The notes beneath the pieces were generated by a model that searched no databases, was not told the DNA's origin, and was given only the letters and a program-made list of their open reading frames with translations. Both the position numbers and the translations under genes were made by a program. 64,000 nucleotides of DNA from JAQBQB01 sp963757185 (GTDB lineage Bacteria; Gemmatimonadota; Gemmatimonadetes; Gemmatimonadales; Gemmatimonadaceae), in contig CAVWQI010000002.1 in the NCBI GenBank assembly GCA_963757185.1, positions 496,001-560,000 on the forward strand, written 5' to 3'. Below are positions 15,569 to 24,504 of this stretch, one piece after another; position 1 is the first letter of the stretch; each line of letters begins with the position of its first letter.

Positions 15569-18080
15569 TCAGACGACGATGTTCAGCAGCCGCCCCGGCA
15601 CGAAGATGATCTTCTTGGGCGTGCTCGCGACGAACTTCGCGATCGCGGGATCGGCAAGCGCGGCGGCTTGCACCGCGTCCTGACCCGAGCCGACCGGGAT
15701 CTGCACTGTGCCACGCGTCTTTCCGTTCACCTGAACGGCGATCGTCATGAGATCCTCGGCCGCGATGGCGGGATCGAACGACGGCCACCCCGAGTCGAAT
15801 ACGCCTTCGGTATGGCCCAGGCGCTCCCACAGCTCTTCGGCGACGTGCGGCGCGAACGGCGACACGAGCTGCACCAACGGCTCGACCTCCGCACGATGAG
15901 CGGTTCGTTCATCGCGACGCACGACGTTGATGTACTCCATCATGGCGGCGATCGCCGTGTTGTAGCTCAACGCCGGAACGTCCGTCGACACCTTCTTGAT
16001 CGTCTGGTGAAGCTTGCGCATGACGAGCGGATCCGGCGTTCCATGCGACACCGCGCCCTCGACCGACGCCCATAGGCGCTCGAGGAAGCGCCGCACGCCG
16101 GCGATGCTCTGATCGCGGAAGTCGCCGCCTTCTTCGTACGGTCCGAGGAACATGAGGTACGTGCGGAACGTGTCCGCTCCCCAACGCTCGACGTACTCGT
16201 CGGGAATCACGACGTTGCCGCGGCTCTTCGACATCTTGGCACCGTCGCGCACGATCGTCCCGTGCGCGCGGAAGCGCTTGAACGGCTCCTCGAAACGCAG
16301 CAAGCCGGCGTCGTGCAGCACCATCGTCGTGAATCGCGAATAGAGGAGGTGCAGCACGGCGTGCTCGTTGCCGCCGATGTACGACTCGACGGGGAGCCAC
16401 TTCTCGGTGCGCGCGGCGTCGAATGCAACGTCGTCGCGTTCGGTGCTCGGATAGCGCAGGAAGTACCAGGCGCTGTCGAGGAACGTGTCGGAGACGTCGG
16501 TCTCGCGGCGAGCGTGTCCGCCGCACGACGGACACTTTACTCGATACCACGACTCGACGCGCGCCAGCGGCGAGACGCCGGTGTCATCGGGCTTGAAATC
16601 CTCGACGAACGGCAGCTCGACCGGAAGGTCTTTCTCCGGCACCGGCACGGTGCCGCATTTGTCGCAATAGATGATCGGGATCGGCGGTCCCCAATAGCGC
16701 TGCCGCGAGATGCACCAGTCGTGCAGCCGGTAGTTCACGACGGCGCGCGCATGCCCCCTCACGTTCAGCCAGTTCGTGATCTCGCGCTTTCCATCCTCGA
16801 TGGAGCTTCCCGAGAACTCCTCCGAATTCACGAGCCGAGCGCCGGCCGTTTCCGTGTACGCCTGGTCCAGCCGCGCGTGCGCGGCGTGCGGACCCGGACC
16901 GGCGACGACGCGCACGATCGGCAGGTCGAAGGCAGTCGCGAACTCGAAGTCGCGCTCGTCGTGACCGGGGACGGCCATGATCGCGCCGGTGCCGTACTCC
17001 ATGAGCACGTAGTCGGCGACCCAGACGGGGATCGGGCGTTGCGTGGCGGGGTTGACGGCGTACGAGCCGGTGAAGACGCCCGTCTTTTCCTTGCTCACTT
17101 TGCGCGACACGATGTCCTGCTTCGCCGCGTGCGCGACGTACGCCTCGACCGCCTCGCGTTGCTCGTCGGTCGTGAGGCTGTCGAGCAACGGATGCTCGGG
17201 CGCGACTACGAGATACGTCGCCCCGAAGATCGTGTCCGGCCGCGTCGTGAAGACGCTTGATGTCGATGGGCCTGAGCGCGTACTCGCCACTCAGCCCGAT
17301 CTCGGTCGTCGCCGTGCCGGTGAGCTCTTCGAGATCCTGGACGCGGAAGACGATTTCCGCGCCGTCGGAGCGCCCGATCCAGTTGCGCTGCGCCTGTTTG
17401 GTCGAGTCGGACCAGTCCAGGTAATCCAGGTTGGCGAGCAGCCTTCCGGCGTAGTCGGTGATCCGGAAGAACCACTGCTCGAGGAACCGCTGCTCGACCC
17501 TCGCCCCACACCGTTCGCACTCGCCGGCGATGACCTGCTCGTTGGCGAGCACGGTCTTGTCGTTGGGGCACCAGTTGACGGCCGCGCGCTTCTTGTACGC
17601 GAGCCCGCGCTTATAGAGCTGTAAGAACAGCCACTGCGTCCACTTGTAGTACCGCGGGTCGGTCGTCGACAGCTCGCGGTCCCAGTCGATCATCAGCCCG
17701 GCGCGCTTAAGCTGGCGCCGGAAGTTGTCGATGTTTCTAGGGATGAGTGTCGCGGGATGGGTCCCGACCTTGAGCGCGAAGTTCTCGGAGTGAATCCCGA
17801 AAGCGTCGAACCCCAGCGGCTCCAGGACCGTGTGGCCCTGCAAACGCTGGAATCGTCCATAGATGTCGTTGCCGGTGAACGCGAACAGGTTGCCGACGTG
17901 AAGTCCTTCGGCGGACGGGTACGGGAACATCATGAGGGCGTAAAACGGCCGCATGCCCCCGTCGATGTCCGTCGTGTTCGTCCCACGGGCCTCCCAGCGC
18001 TCCTGCCACTTTCGCTCGATGGCGCCGGGGTCGTAGCCCCCCGGCTCGGTGGCCGAGGTTGGTTCCAGTGGTTCTGTCAT
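15569..18080 (-). CDS. leuS: Leucyl-tRNA synthetase, interrupted by one frameshift
   Basis: Class I synthetase that charges tRNA-Leu. The start is ATG at 18080 (MTEPLEPTSATEPGGYDP), since earlier codons run into the divergent gene. Motifs: HIGH variant in PYPSAEGLHVGN, KMSKSRGN for ATP binding, and the zinc-binding CysxxCys pairs CERCGA and CPSCGG. The reading frame breaks at about 17255, where GEYALRPIDIK should continue into VFTTRPDTIFGATYL at the edge of the editing domain; there is one extra base. Removing it gives 836 residues, a normal length. The gene is essential and single-copy in most bacteria, so this is very probably a sequence error, not a pseudogene. Confidence 0.93.
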
Positions 18081-18114
18081 GAGTTGCGGAGTTACAGCGG
18101 AATCTAAGGCGTAG

Positions 18115-20358
18115 ATGAATCCCCGTCCCAGTACGAGCATGTTCGCGATCTCGCATTCGCGCGGCGCCAAGCAGTCGGCGCGGTCGCTACGTTGGCGCTT
18201 CCTGAGCCTGGCCGGCACGGGAGCCGTTCTCGTGCTCGGGATCGTCGCCTACGCGGGGCTGCTCGTCCTTCAGAAGTCCATCGCCGGTGACGAAGACGCG
18301 CGCATCGTCAACTCCGCGTCGCTCTCCGAGCAACTCGTCCAGCGCCTCCTGTCCGAGCGGGCGCGGCAGGTCCAGCTCATCGCCGCAGAGCCGAACATCA
18401 TCGCGGCGGCCAAAAAGGGCACCGAGATCTCTCGCGCCAAGGGCCTCCCGAACCACTCGATCGATGACCTCGAGCAGATGTTCAAGGGGCCGCGCTCGCA
18501 GCAGGTGGACGAGGGCGCGCTCCGCTACCTGAACGGGCTGCTCCCCAAGCTCGACATCGCCGAAGTCATGCTCACCGATGAATTCGGGTATAACGCGGTG
18601 ACCACCTCGTTGTCCTCGGATTTCGTCCAGAGCGACGAGGCCTGGTGGCAGTCGGCGTGGGGGAACGGGATGACGACGGCGCAGGCGACCATCGACCCCG
18701 TGATGGGGCGAACGGTCGTCGAGCTCGCGGGCGTCGTACGAGAAGGCAACGTGCGCGTCGGCGTCGTGAAAGTGAAATTCGGCCTTTCGATGCTCGACTC
18801 CGTGCTCGCGCAAGGCAGCAACCTCGGCACCACCATGCGGGTCGACCTCGTCGACTCCGCGGGCAAGGTCATCGCCAGCTCGGGCCGCGCCGCGCGCTTC
18901 AAGCCGCTCTCCGGCTTCTCGACCGTCGCCTCGCAAGACGTTGGCAGCGTCTTCAACTTCTCAGCCGACTCCATCCGTCGCCGAGGCTCGGTCTTCGCGA
19001 CGAACGGCGGCCGCTGGCGCGTCGTGGCGCACATGAGCCTCGCCGACGCGACTCGCGCGTATTCCGAGGCGCGCTGGGGTCTTCTCATCGGTCTCGCCGT
19101 GATGCTCGGCCTGATCATCTCGTCGTTGTCGCTGATCGGAAAGTTCATCGAGCGCCGCATCACGGGTCCGGCGCGGGAGTTGGCCGTGGCCGCCGAGGCG
19201 GTCGCCGCCGGCGATCTCTCCAAGCAGATCACCGACATGGGCGACGAGGACGAGATCGGCCGCTTGGCGAGAGCGATCGGCGCGATGATGCTCGAGCTGC
19301 GGCGACTGGCGTCGGCGCTCAACGAGTCGGCCGCCGAAACCGGCAGCATGACTGTCGAGATCACGTCGAGCTCCGAGGAGATGGCGGCGTCGGCGGGTCA
19401 GATCGCCCATACCGCGTCCGACCTCTCGCAGCAGTCGGCCGTGATGGCCGGGACGATTCAGACGCTGGCGGCGTCGTCGGAGCACCTGGTGGGCGTGGCG
19501 TCGACGCTCGACGCCGGCGCGCACGAGGGCGTCGAGCGCAACGCGCGTCTCCGCGCGCTGGCGCTCGAGAATCGCGCGCGACTCGACGACAGCTCCCGTT
19601 CCCTCGCCGCATTGAGCGGCGACGTCGAGGCAAGCGCCGCGGCGATCGAACAGCTCGCGTCCGCGTCGGAAGAGGTTCGCACGTTCGTGACGCTGGTGCA
19701 GAAGCTCGCGCGGCAGTCGAAGCTCCTCGCCCTCAACGCGGCGATGGAAGCGGCCCGCGCCGGAGAGCACGGCCACGGCTTCGCGGTCGTCGCCGAGGAA
19801 GTGCGCCGGCTCGCGGCGATGTCGTCGGACGCCGCCGAGCGAACGGAACGCGTCGTGGGCGAGGTGCTGAGAGGCGTCGCTCAGTCGCGGACGTCGAGCG
19901 GACGCACCGTCGAGACGGTTCGTACGGTGCGCGACGCCACGGAGCAGGGCTCGCAGTCGTTCGGCCAAATCGAGCGAGCGGTGGCCGAGGCCGACGCGTG
20001 GACGGCGTCGATCGAAAACGCCGTCACGGCCGCGGGCAGCCTCGTTCGCGAGATGCGCGGCAAGCTCGACTCGTTGGCCGCGGGCACGGACTCGTTCGCG
20101 GCGGCGATGGAAGAGGTGGCCGCGTCGAGCGAAGAACAGAGCGCCAGCACCGAGGAGATCGCCGCCGCGGCGGGCACGCTGTCGGGCGCGGCGGAGCGTC
20201 TCACGCAGCTCGTGTCGAACCTGCGGCTCGAGGAGCCGCCGAAGCCGCCCGATTCAGATCCGCCGGCCGGCGAGACGCCCTTCAAGCAGGCGCTCCGGCG
20301 TGCCAGCGAGCCGCGCAGCATGCCTGCGATCCGCGTCGGGAAGCCGCTCCGAGCCTAG
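18115..20358 (+). CDS. Methyl-accepting chemotaxis protein
   Basis: 747-residue chemoreceptor. The first membrane helix is at about 30-55 (LAGTGAVLVLGIVAYAGLLVL). A periplasmic Cache-like sensor follows (about 56-315). The second helix, at about 322-345, is WGLLIGLAVMLGLIISSLSL. A HAMP domain begins at ITGPARELAVAAEAVAAGDL. The long cytoplasmic coiled coil has the conserved hairpin tip LLALNAAMEAARAGEHGHGF and AVVAEEVRRLAAMSSDAAE. No CheA/CheW/CheR gene is nearby, so it is an orphan receptor. Only 34 bases separate it from leuS on the other strand, so the promoters overlap or the real start is the ATG at 18139. Confidence 0.93.
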   Translation: MNPRPSTSMFAISHSRGAKQSARSLRWRFLSLAGTGAVLVLGIVAYAGLLVLQKSIAGDEDARIVNSASLSEQLVQRLLSERARQVQLIAAEPNIIAAAKKGTEISRAKGLPNHSIDDLEQMFKGPRSQQVDEGALRYLNGLLPKLDIAEVMLTDEFGYNAVTTSLSSDFVQSDEAWWQSAWGNGMTTAQATIDPVMGRTVVELAGVVREGNVRVGVVKVKFGLSMLDSVLAQGSNLGTTMRVDLVDSAGKVIASSGRAARFKPLSGFSTVASQDVGSVFNFSADSIRRRGSVFATNGGRWRVVAHMSLADATRAYSEARWGLLIGLAVMLGLIISSLSLIGKFIERRITGPARELAVAAEAVAAGDLSKQITDMGDEDEIGRLARAIGAMMLELRRLASALNESAAETGSMTVEITSSSEEMAASAGQIAHTASDLSQQSAVMAGTIQTLAASSEHLVGVASTLDAGAHEGVERNARLRALALENRARLDDSSRSLAALSGDVEASAAAIEQLASASEEVRTFVTLVQKLARQSKLLALNAAMEAARAGEHGHGFAVVAEEVRRLAAMSSDAAERTERVVGEVLRGVAQSRTSSGRTVETVRTVRDATEQGSQSFGQIERAVAEADAWTASIENAVTAAGSLVREMRGKLDSLAAGTDSFAAAMEEVAASSEEQSASTEEIAAAAGTLSGAAERLTQLVSNLRLEEPPKPPDSDPPAGETPFKQALRRASEPRSMPAIRVGKPLRA

Positions 20359-20456
20359 TCGTCCGCGTAGTGCGGCCTGGTTTCCGGAGCGCATTGATCC
20401 TCGTGACGTCGACGATCGCTGCTGCTATCTGGCCGGTACGACCTGTGGACTGCAGG

Positions 20457-20554
20457 ATTTCGCGGAGCCCGCGGATTTGCGCGGAGCAACCTTGTAAGAG
20501 TTTTTCAACAAAATCCTTTGCTTTTTCCGCGACAATCCGGCTCCTCCGCGAAAT
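20457..20554. repeat. Interspersed inverted repeat in convergent gap
   Basis: ATTTCGCGGAG (20457-20467) and its exact complement CTCCGCGAAAT (20544-20554) flank an AT-richer core with a second imperfect copy (GGATTTGCGCGGAG) at 20473-20486. The 266-base gap between the convergent chemoreceptor and glycosyltransferase genes holds no credible gene. It may be a dispersed repeat or a weak terminator. Confidence 0.4.
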
Positions 20555-20624
20555 CTGTTTCAGTTCCGGGTCGTTGAAGCCGGACCCCAAGATCAGGGAA
20601 TAAGAACGGCGGAATGTTTGCTTC

Positions 20625-22553
20625 TTACCGCCGCGTCGCGAGCGGGCGGATCCAGCCGCGATAGCGGACAGGCGTCCAGCTGCTGTCGGGCGGCGGCATC
20701 GTGGAATCCGGACCGACAGACGCGATCGCGACCTGTGCGCCCGCGGCGGCGAACGCGGTCAGCAGCGAGTCCTGACCTCCGCGCGACAGGCGCCAGAACA
20801 TCGGGGCGACAGGCCTCGGAACGCTCGCGACGATCTTGAGCCTCCCCGTGCGAGCCCAGTACGAATCGGCGTGGGGGCCGATCACCGCGATGCGAGTGCC
20901 CGGACCGACGCCGCGTGCGGCGAGGTCGGCGGCGATGTTCGCCGACAGATTCCCCCAGCCCGAGGCGGCCGCGCGACCGAACGCGTCGTCGTCCTTTCGA
21001 AGACGCTGGGCAAACGGGTAGACGAGCCACAGCGCCGCGGCGAGTCCGCACGCCGCCATCGCCCCGCGTGTGAACCGCACAGGGCGTCCTCCATGGATCG
21101 CACCGCGTGACATCCACCAGAGAGCTGCCGCGAGGGCCGCGCCGCCGAGGAGCAGAATGCCCGGGAACGCGGCCGGGAGCAGTACGTGAACGACCTCCGC
21201 GACGACGATCACGCCGAGACCCCACAGGAACACCGATCGCATCGGGATCTTCGCGCCGGCCACCATCGCGCCGACGATCGAAACGACCACGGCGAGAGCA
21301 ACCGCACTCCGGTCGTCGATGGACAGCAACCCTATCGGGATGGCGACGCCGATGAGCAGCGCGAGTGGATGCGCGCGCCGCGGCGACGGGAGCGTCGCCA
21401 GCAGCACGAGCGTTCCAGCGAGCACGAACGGCATGACGTAGCGCGCCGTCACGAGCACCATCGCGTAGCCGAACATTCCGGCCGCCGCGGGCACGAGGAC
21501 GATCCATCCGCTCCGCCACGCGTCACGCCGCGCCTCGGCCGGGGCGACCGCGATGAGCAGAATCAAAAAGAGAAAGGGCGCCAGAGTCTCGACGTAGAAT
21601 CGTCCCGCCGTCAGGAGCGACGCGACTTGGTCGTGCATGTCGAATTGGGGCCGTAGCCCGCCGCTCCATCGTTCCGGATCGAACCACATCGGGTCGGTCC
21701 CCGGCGCATCGCCCGTTACGCCCGAGCGCGGAAGAATCGCGTCGGTTCTCGCCGTTCTCGCGCCCATCGGCACGCCGCCGAGCGAAGGCGCGTCCCGGTT
21801 GTTCACGAACCACGCGTAAGTGAGTCGGCCGGTGTCTCCAAACGTGAGGCGGCCGGCGGCGCGAGACAACAGCACGGTCCACGGACCGACGAAGACGAGC
21901 CAAACGACGACCGCGCTCACGAGCGGCTTGAGGCCGGTCCTACGCAGCGATACCGCGAGGAGGACGAAGCAGACGACCGCCCACGGAATCATGAATGACT
22001 TGGCGAGCGCACCGAGACCGAGGCTCACTCCGAGGACGACGGCCGCGGCGCCATCGCTCGGTGAACTTCGCAAGCGCAGCAACGCGCCAAGCGCCGCGAA
22101 CGTGGCCGCGGCGGTGAGCAGATCGGGCGTCGTGAGCTCGATCGGCGTCAGCGTGAACGCGAGACAGATGAAAAGGCCGTACGCGATTGCGCGCGCCCAT
22201 CTGCCGCCAAGCACGGAGTGGCGCGTCTCGGCCGCCATTCGGAGAACGGGCGCGAGGAAATACTCATAGGCGGCGAACGTTGCGAGAAACGCGGCGGCGT
22301 TGACCGCATGCATCACGGGCACCTCGCCGGCCGGCGACGCGCGCGTGACGATCCGCGCCAGCCCGACGAGCATCGGGTAGAGCGGACTCCAATAAAGGTT
22401 GACGAGGCCGGACCAGTGTCCGGCGACGACGGCGTCGCTCAGATCGAGATAGGCGACGCCGTCGGGTCCGACGACGTATCGTTGCGCGTACGCCTGGAAC
22501 ACGGCGATCGCGACGACGAGCGCCCACGCAAGAGCGCGCGGCCCGCGCGTCAC
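20625..22553 (-). CDS. Polytopic membrane glycosyltransferase (PMT/ArnT-like, GT-C fold)
   Basis: 642 residues from GTG 22553, 20 bases after the asparaginase stop; longer versions of the frame only mirror that gene. Many hydrophobic helices are visible: ALAWALVVAIAVFQAYAQRY, AIAYGLFICLAFTLTPIELT, LVSAVVVWLVFVGPWTVLL, and more. The first loop has VGPDGVAYLDLSDAV, equivalent to the Asp-containing loop of dolichyl-/polyprenyl-phosphate sugar-dependent GT-C enzymes. A soluble C-terminal domain with GPGTRIAVIGPHADSYWARTG follows the last helix. It probably transfers a lipid-linked sugar to a protein or lipid on the outer face of the membrane; donor and acceptor are unknown. Confidence 0.75.
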   Translation of the reverse strand: MTRGPRALAWALVVAIAVFQAYAQRYVVGPDGVAYLDLSDAVVAGHWSGLVNLYWSPLYPMLVGLARIVTRASPAGEVPVMHAVNAAAFLATFAAYEYFLAPVLRMAAETRHSVLGGRWARAIAYGLFICLAFTLTPIELTTPDLLTAAATFAALGALLRLRSSPSDGAAAVVLGVSLGLGALAKSFMIPWAVVCFVLLAVSLRRTGLKPLVSAVVVWLVFVGPWTVLLSRAAGRLTFGDTGRLTYAWFVNNRDAPSLGGVPMGARTARTDAILPRSGVTGDAPGTDPMWFDPERWSGGLRPQFDMHDQVASLLTAGRFYVETLAPFLFLILLIAVAPAEARRDAWRSGWIVLVPAAAGMFGYAMVLVTARYVMPFVLAGTLVLLATLPSPRRAHPLALLIGVAIPIGLLSIDDRSAVALAVVVSIVGAMVAGAKIPMRSVFLWGLGVIVVAEVVHVLLPAAFPGILLLGGAALAAALWWMSRGAIHGGRPVRFTRGAMAACGLAAALWLVYPFAQRLRKDDDAFGRAAASGWGNLSANIAADLAARGVGPGTRIAVIGPHADSYWARTGRLKIVASVPRPVAPMFWRLSRGGQDSLLTAFAAAGAQVAIASVGPDSTMPPPDSSWTPVRYRGWIRPLATRR

Positions 22554-22573
22554 CCCGGCCGTGCCCGACGACG

Positions 22574-23758
22574 CTACGGCTTGATCATGTTGCCGCTGAG
22601 CTGCGGTGTAGGCTGCTCCGACTTCTTGTACATGTAGGCGCACTCTTCGAGACGAACGCCGCTCGAGTCGGCAACCGCGAACTTGGAGCCCTCGTAGCAG
22701 CACGCGCCGGCGTACTCGCCCTTCTTGTTCACGGCGTAGTACTGGAGCTGGAAGAAGGGCTTGCCGTTGTCGGCGAGAAGTCGCTTCTCGGTCATCGCGA
22801 TGACGCGCTCCATGACCTTCATGAGCGCCTGCTGCGGTGCCATCCCCTGGCGCATGAACTCGACGGCTAGGAATGCGCCGCAGACCTTGATGTTCGCTTC
22901 GCCTCGTCCGGTCGATCCCGCGGCGCCGACTTCGTTGTCGCAGTACTGCCCCGCCCCGATGATGGGCGAATCGCCCACGCGTCCCGGGATCTTCCACGAC
23001 AATCCGCTCGTCGTCGTCACCGACGCGATGTCGCCGCGCGCCGTCACGGCGTTCATGTTGATCGTGCCGTACGTGTGCGGAATGCCGAAGCGATCGTACT
23101 CGATGTGCGCGTTGCTCGCATGCTCGTCGTCCTGACGCGTTGGACGAATCGGCGGCTTGGTCCCCTGATCGAGCCAGGCGTCGTTCGGATTCAGCCGCGA
23201 CTTCCAGCGCAGCCAGTCCTGCCGGCTCGCCTCGGTGAGCAGGTTCTGCTGCTTGAACCCCATCTCGAGCGCGAACTTCTTGGCGCCGGCGCCCACGAGG
23301 AAGATGTGGTCGGTGTTGTCCATGACGGCCTTGGCGACCGCCGCGGCCTCGGCCACGTCCTCGAGGCACCCCACGGCGCCGGCGCGCTTCGACGGTCCAT
23401 GCATGCAGCTGGCGTCGAGCTGGACTACGCCTTCCTCGTTGGGCAGCCCGCCCAGACCGACCGATTGATCGTTCGGATTGAGCTCGACGATCTGCACGCC
23501 GGCGACGACGGCATCGAGCGGATCCGCGCCGCTCGTCATCATGTCGTAGGCGACCTTGATCCCCTGCTTGCCGCTCGGGTCCTTGTCGAAGCCGTTGGCG
23601 GCCGAGATGATGACCGGCCGCCCGGCGAACGATCGCCGTCCGGCTCCGACCGGTCGCGAACGACGATTCTTGGCATCGCCTCGGCGATGTTGGGGATGCG
23701 CGAGGCCGGCCGCGGCTGCGGCACCGGCACCGAGAAAATCACGGCGCGAGACGGTCAT
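22574..23758 (-). CDS. Tat-exported N4-(beta-N-acetylglucosaminyl)-L-asparaginase / isoaspartyl peptidase family
   Basis: 394-residue Ntn-hydrolase of the glycosylasparaginase family, which cleaves asparagine-linked N-acetylglucosamine or isoaspartyl/asparagine bonds after self-cleavage. A Tat signal (SRRDFLGAG) sends it folded to the periplasm. The catalytic nucleophile is probably Thr232 in YGTINMN, followed by SWKIPGRVGDSPIIGAGQY and STGRGEANIKVCGAF, the substrate pocket. Residues 21-46 look out of frame: in another frame the region reads HPNIAEAMPRIVVRDRSEP, implying a +1/-1 indel pair at about 23695 and 23625 that restores the frame. The start ATG is fixed by the Tat motif. Confidence 0.88.
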   Translation of the reverse strand: MTVSRRDFLGAGAAAAAGLAHPQHRRGDAKNRRSRPVGAGRRSFAGRPVIISAANGFDKDPSGKQGIKVAYDMMTSGADPLDAVVAGVQIVELNPNDQSVGLGGLPNEEGVVQLDASCMHGPSKRAGAVGCLEDVAEAAAVAKAVMDNTDHIFLVGAGAKKFALEMGFKQQNLLTEASRQDWLRWKSRLNPNDAWLDQGTKPPIRPTRQDDEHASNAHIEYDRFGIPHTYGTINMNAVTARGDIASVTTTSGLSWKIPGRVGDSPIIGAGQYCDNEVGAAGSTGRGEANIKVCGAFLAVEFMRQGMAPQQALMKVMERVIAMTEKRLLADNGKPFFQLQYYAVNKKGEYAGACCYEGSKFAVADSSGVRLEECAYMYKKSEQPTPQLSGNMIKP

Positions 23759-23874
23759 TATCGGTCTCCGACAAAGAGTCTGGGGCTGGGCTTCAATGAT
23801 ACGCTCGCAACGCGACGCGGGCCATCTCGCGCTCGGGCATCACCCGTGGCGGCGGACTCGCGTGCCCGGGACTC

Positions 23875-23967
23875 GCAGGTGGCGTCATCCTCCGCGCGAC
23901 CGCTCGCAATACTGCCGATACCGCCGGCAGTATTGCAACGGCTCGCGCTCCAGATGATGCCACCCGC
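23875..23967 (-). repeat. Structured hairpin repeat, copy 1 (reverse orientation)
   Basis: Inner stem GCAATACTGCC (23906-23916)/GGCAGTATTGC (23926-23936) with a 9-base loop. Outer arms at 23875-23889 and 23953-23967 pair at 13 of 15 positions plus one G-T. The core on the minus strand is almost identical to copy 2. On that strand it lies about 117 bases upstream of the asparaginase start. Together with copy 2 it brackets the small HTH gene as an inverted repeat. A relative lies at 45547-45633. Confidence 0.85.
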
Positions 23968-24045
23968 TCGCTTGATCGCGCCGAACTGCTCCAGAGGGCG
24001 GGAAATCGATGACGTGCGTCGCGTGGTTTGCGCTAGCCTTTGCGC

Positions 24046-24300
24046 GTGAATCCCGACCCGATCCCCGCGCTCAAGGAGCAGGCCGCGCGCGCGCTAGTCC
24101 CTTTGGTCGAGCGCTGGAGCCGCGGCGACGCGGCGGCGCTCATCGGCGTAGAGCGCGAGCGTATCCCTGAGTTGTGTCGCGGCAAGCTCGATCGATTCTC
24201 GCTCGAGCGGCTGATCCGGCTCCTCGTTCGCGCTGGAGCCCGCGTCGATCTGCGGATCGCGCCGCCCACCGCCGGCCCATCCGCGCCGCGAGGCCGCTGA
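24046..24300 (+). CDS. Small HTH protein, HigA2/COG5606-like antitoxin family
   Basis: 84 residues from GTG 24046 (an in-frame TTG at 24040 adds two residues). Almost the whole protein is one XRE-type helix-turn-helix: WSRGDAAALIGVERERIPEL (scaffold and recognition helices), CRGKLDRFSLERLIRLLVRAG, then a short beta tail ARVDLRIAP. The GKLDRFSLERLIRLL pattern matches the antitoxin-like group that usually pairs with a RelE/HigB toxin. No toxin frame is found on either side, so it may be an orphan regulator. It lies exactly between two inverted copies of the hairpin repeat, which could mean it travelled as a cassette. Confidence 0.75.
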   Translation: MNPDPIPALKEQAARALVPLVERWSRGDAAALIGVERERIPELCRGKLDRFSLERLIRLLVRAGARVDLRIAPPTAGPSAPRGR

Positions 24301-24337
24301 GCGACAGCCCTGCGCCGGAGTGCGCAGCGAGGCATGA

Positions 24338-24441
24338 GCGAAGAGCGGCCTGGTGTCCGGAGTGCGAGCCGTTGCAATACTGCCGGGCAGTATCGGCAGT
24401 ATTGCGAGCGGTCGCGCGGAGGACATCAGGCCGCTCTTCGC
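24338..24441 (+). repeat. Structured hairpin repeat, copy 2
   Basis: Outer stem of 21 paired positions (24338-24358 with 24421-24441; 20 Watson-Crick and one G-T). Inner stem GCAATACTGCC (24374-24384)/GGCAGTATTGC (24395-24405) with loop GGGCAGTATC. It ends 63 bases before the aspartase start. Core identity with copy 1 (minus strand) extends over about 55 bases, while the outer arms differ in sequence yet still pair within each copy. Confidence 0.88.
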
Positions 24442-24504
24442 CCCGGGCGCATACCAAGAGGGTCGCGACGCGGCGGCCACAGCGGTGCGTTAACTTGTCC
24501 GGCG

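Noticed and set aside
20625..23369. A 914-codon minus-strand frame giving an N-terminally extended glycosyltransferase
   Set aside because: The first 270 codons lie out of frame within the asparaginase gene; the membrane protein begins at GTG 22553.
24046..24300. Complete toxin-antitoxin pair
   Set aside because: Only the antitoxin-like HTH is present; no RelE/HigB-like frame lies within several hundred bases on either strand.
23875..24441. Simple aspartate/asparagine riboswitch
   Set aside because: Position fits for copies 1 and 2, but copy 3 lies between gyrA and a channel gene, so a dispersed structured repeat is the safer reading for now.
24334..24504. An earlier start for the cNMP-aspartase
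   Set aside because: The added residues are a translation of the hairpin repeat; ATG 24505 gives the full cNMP fold.
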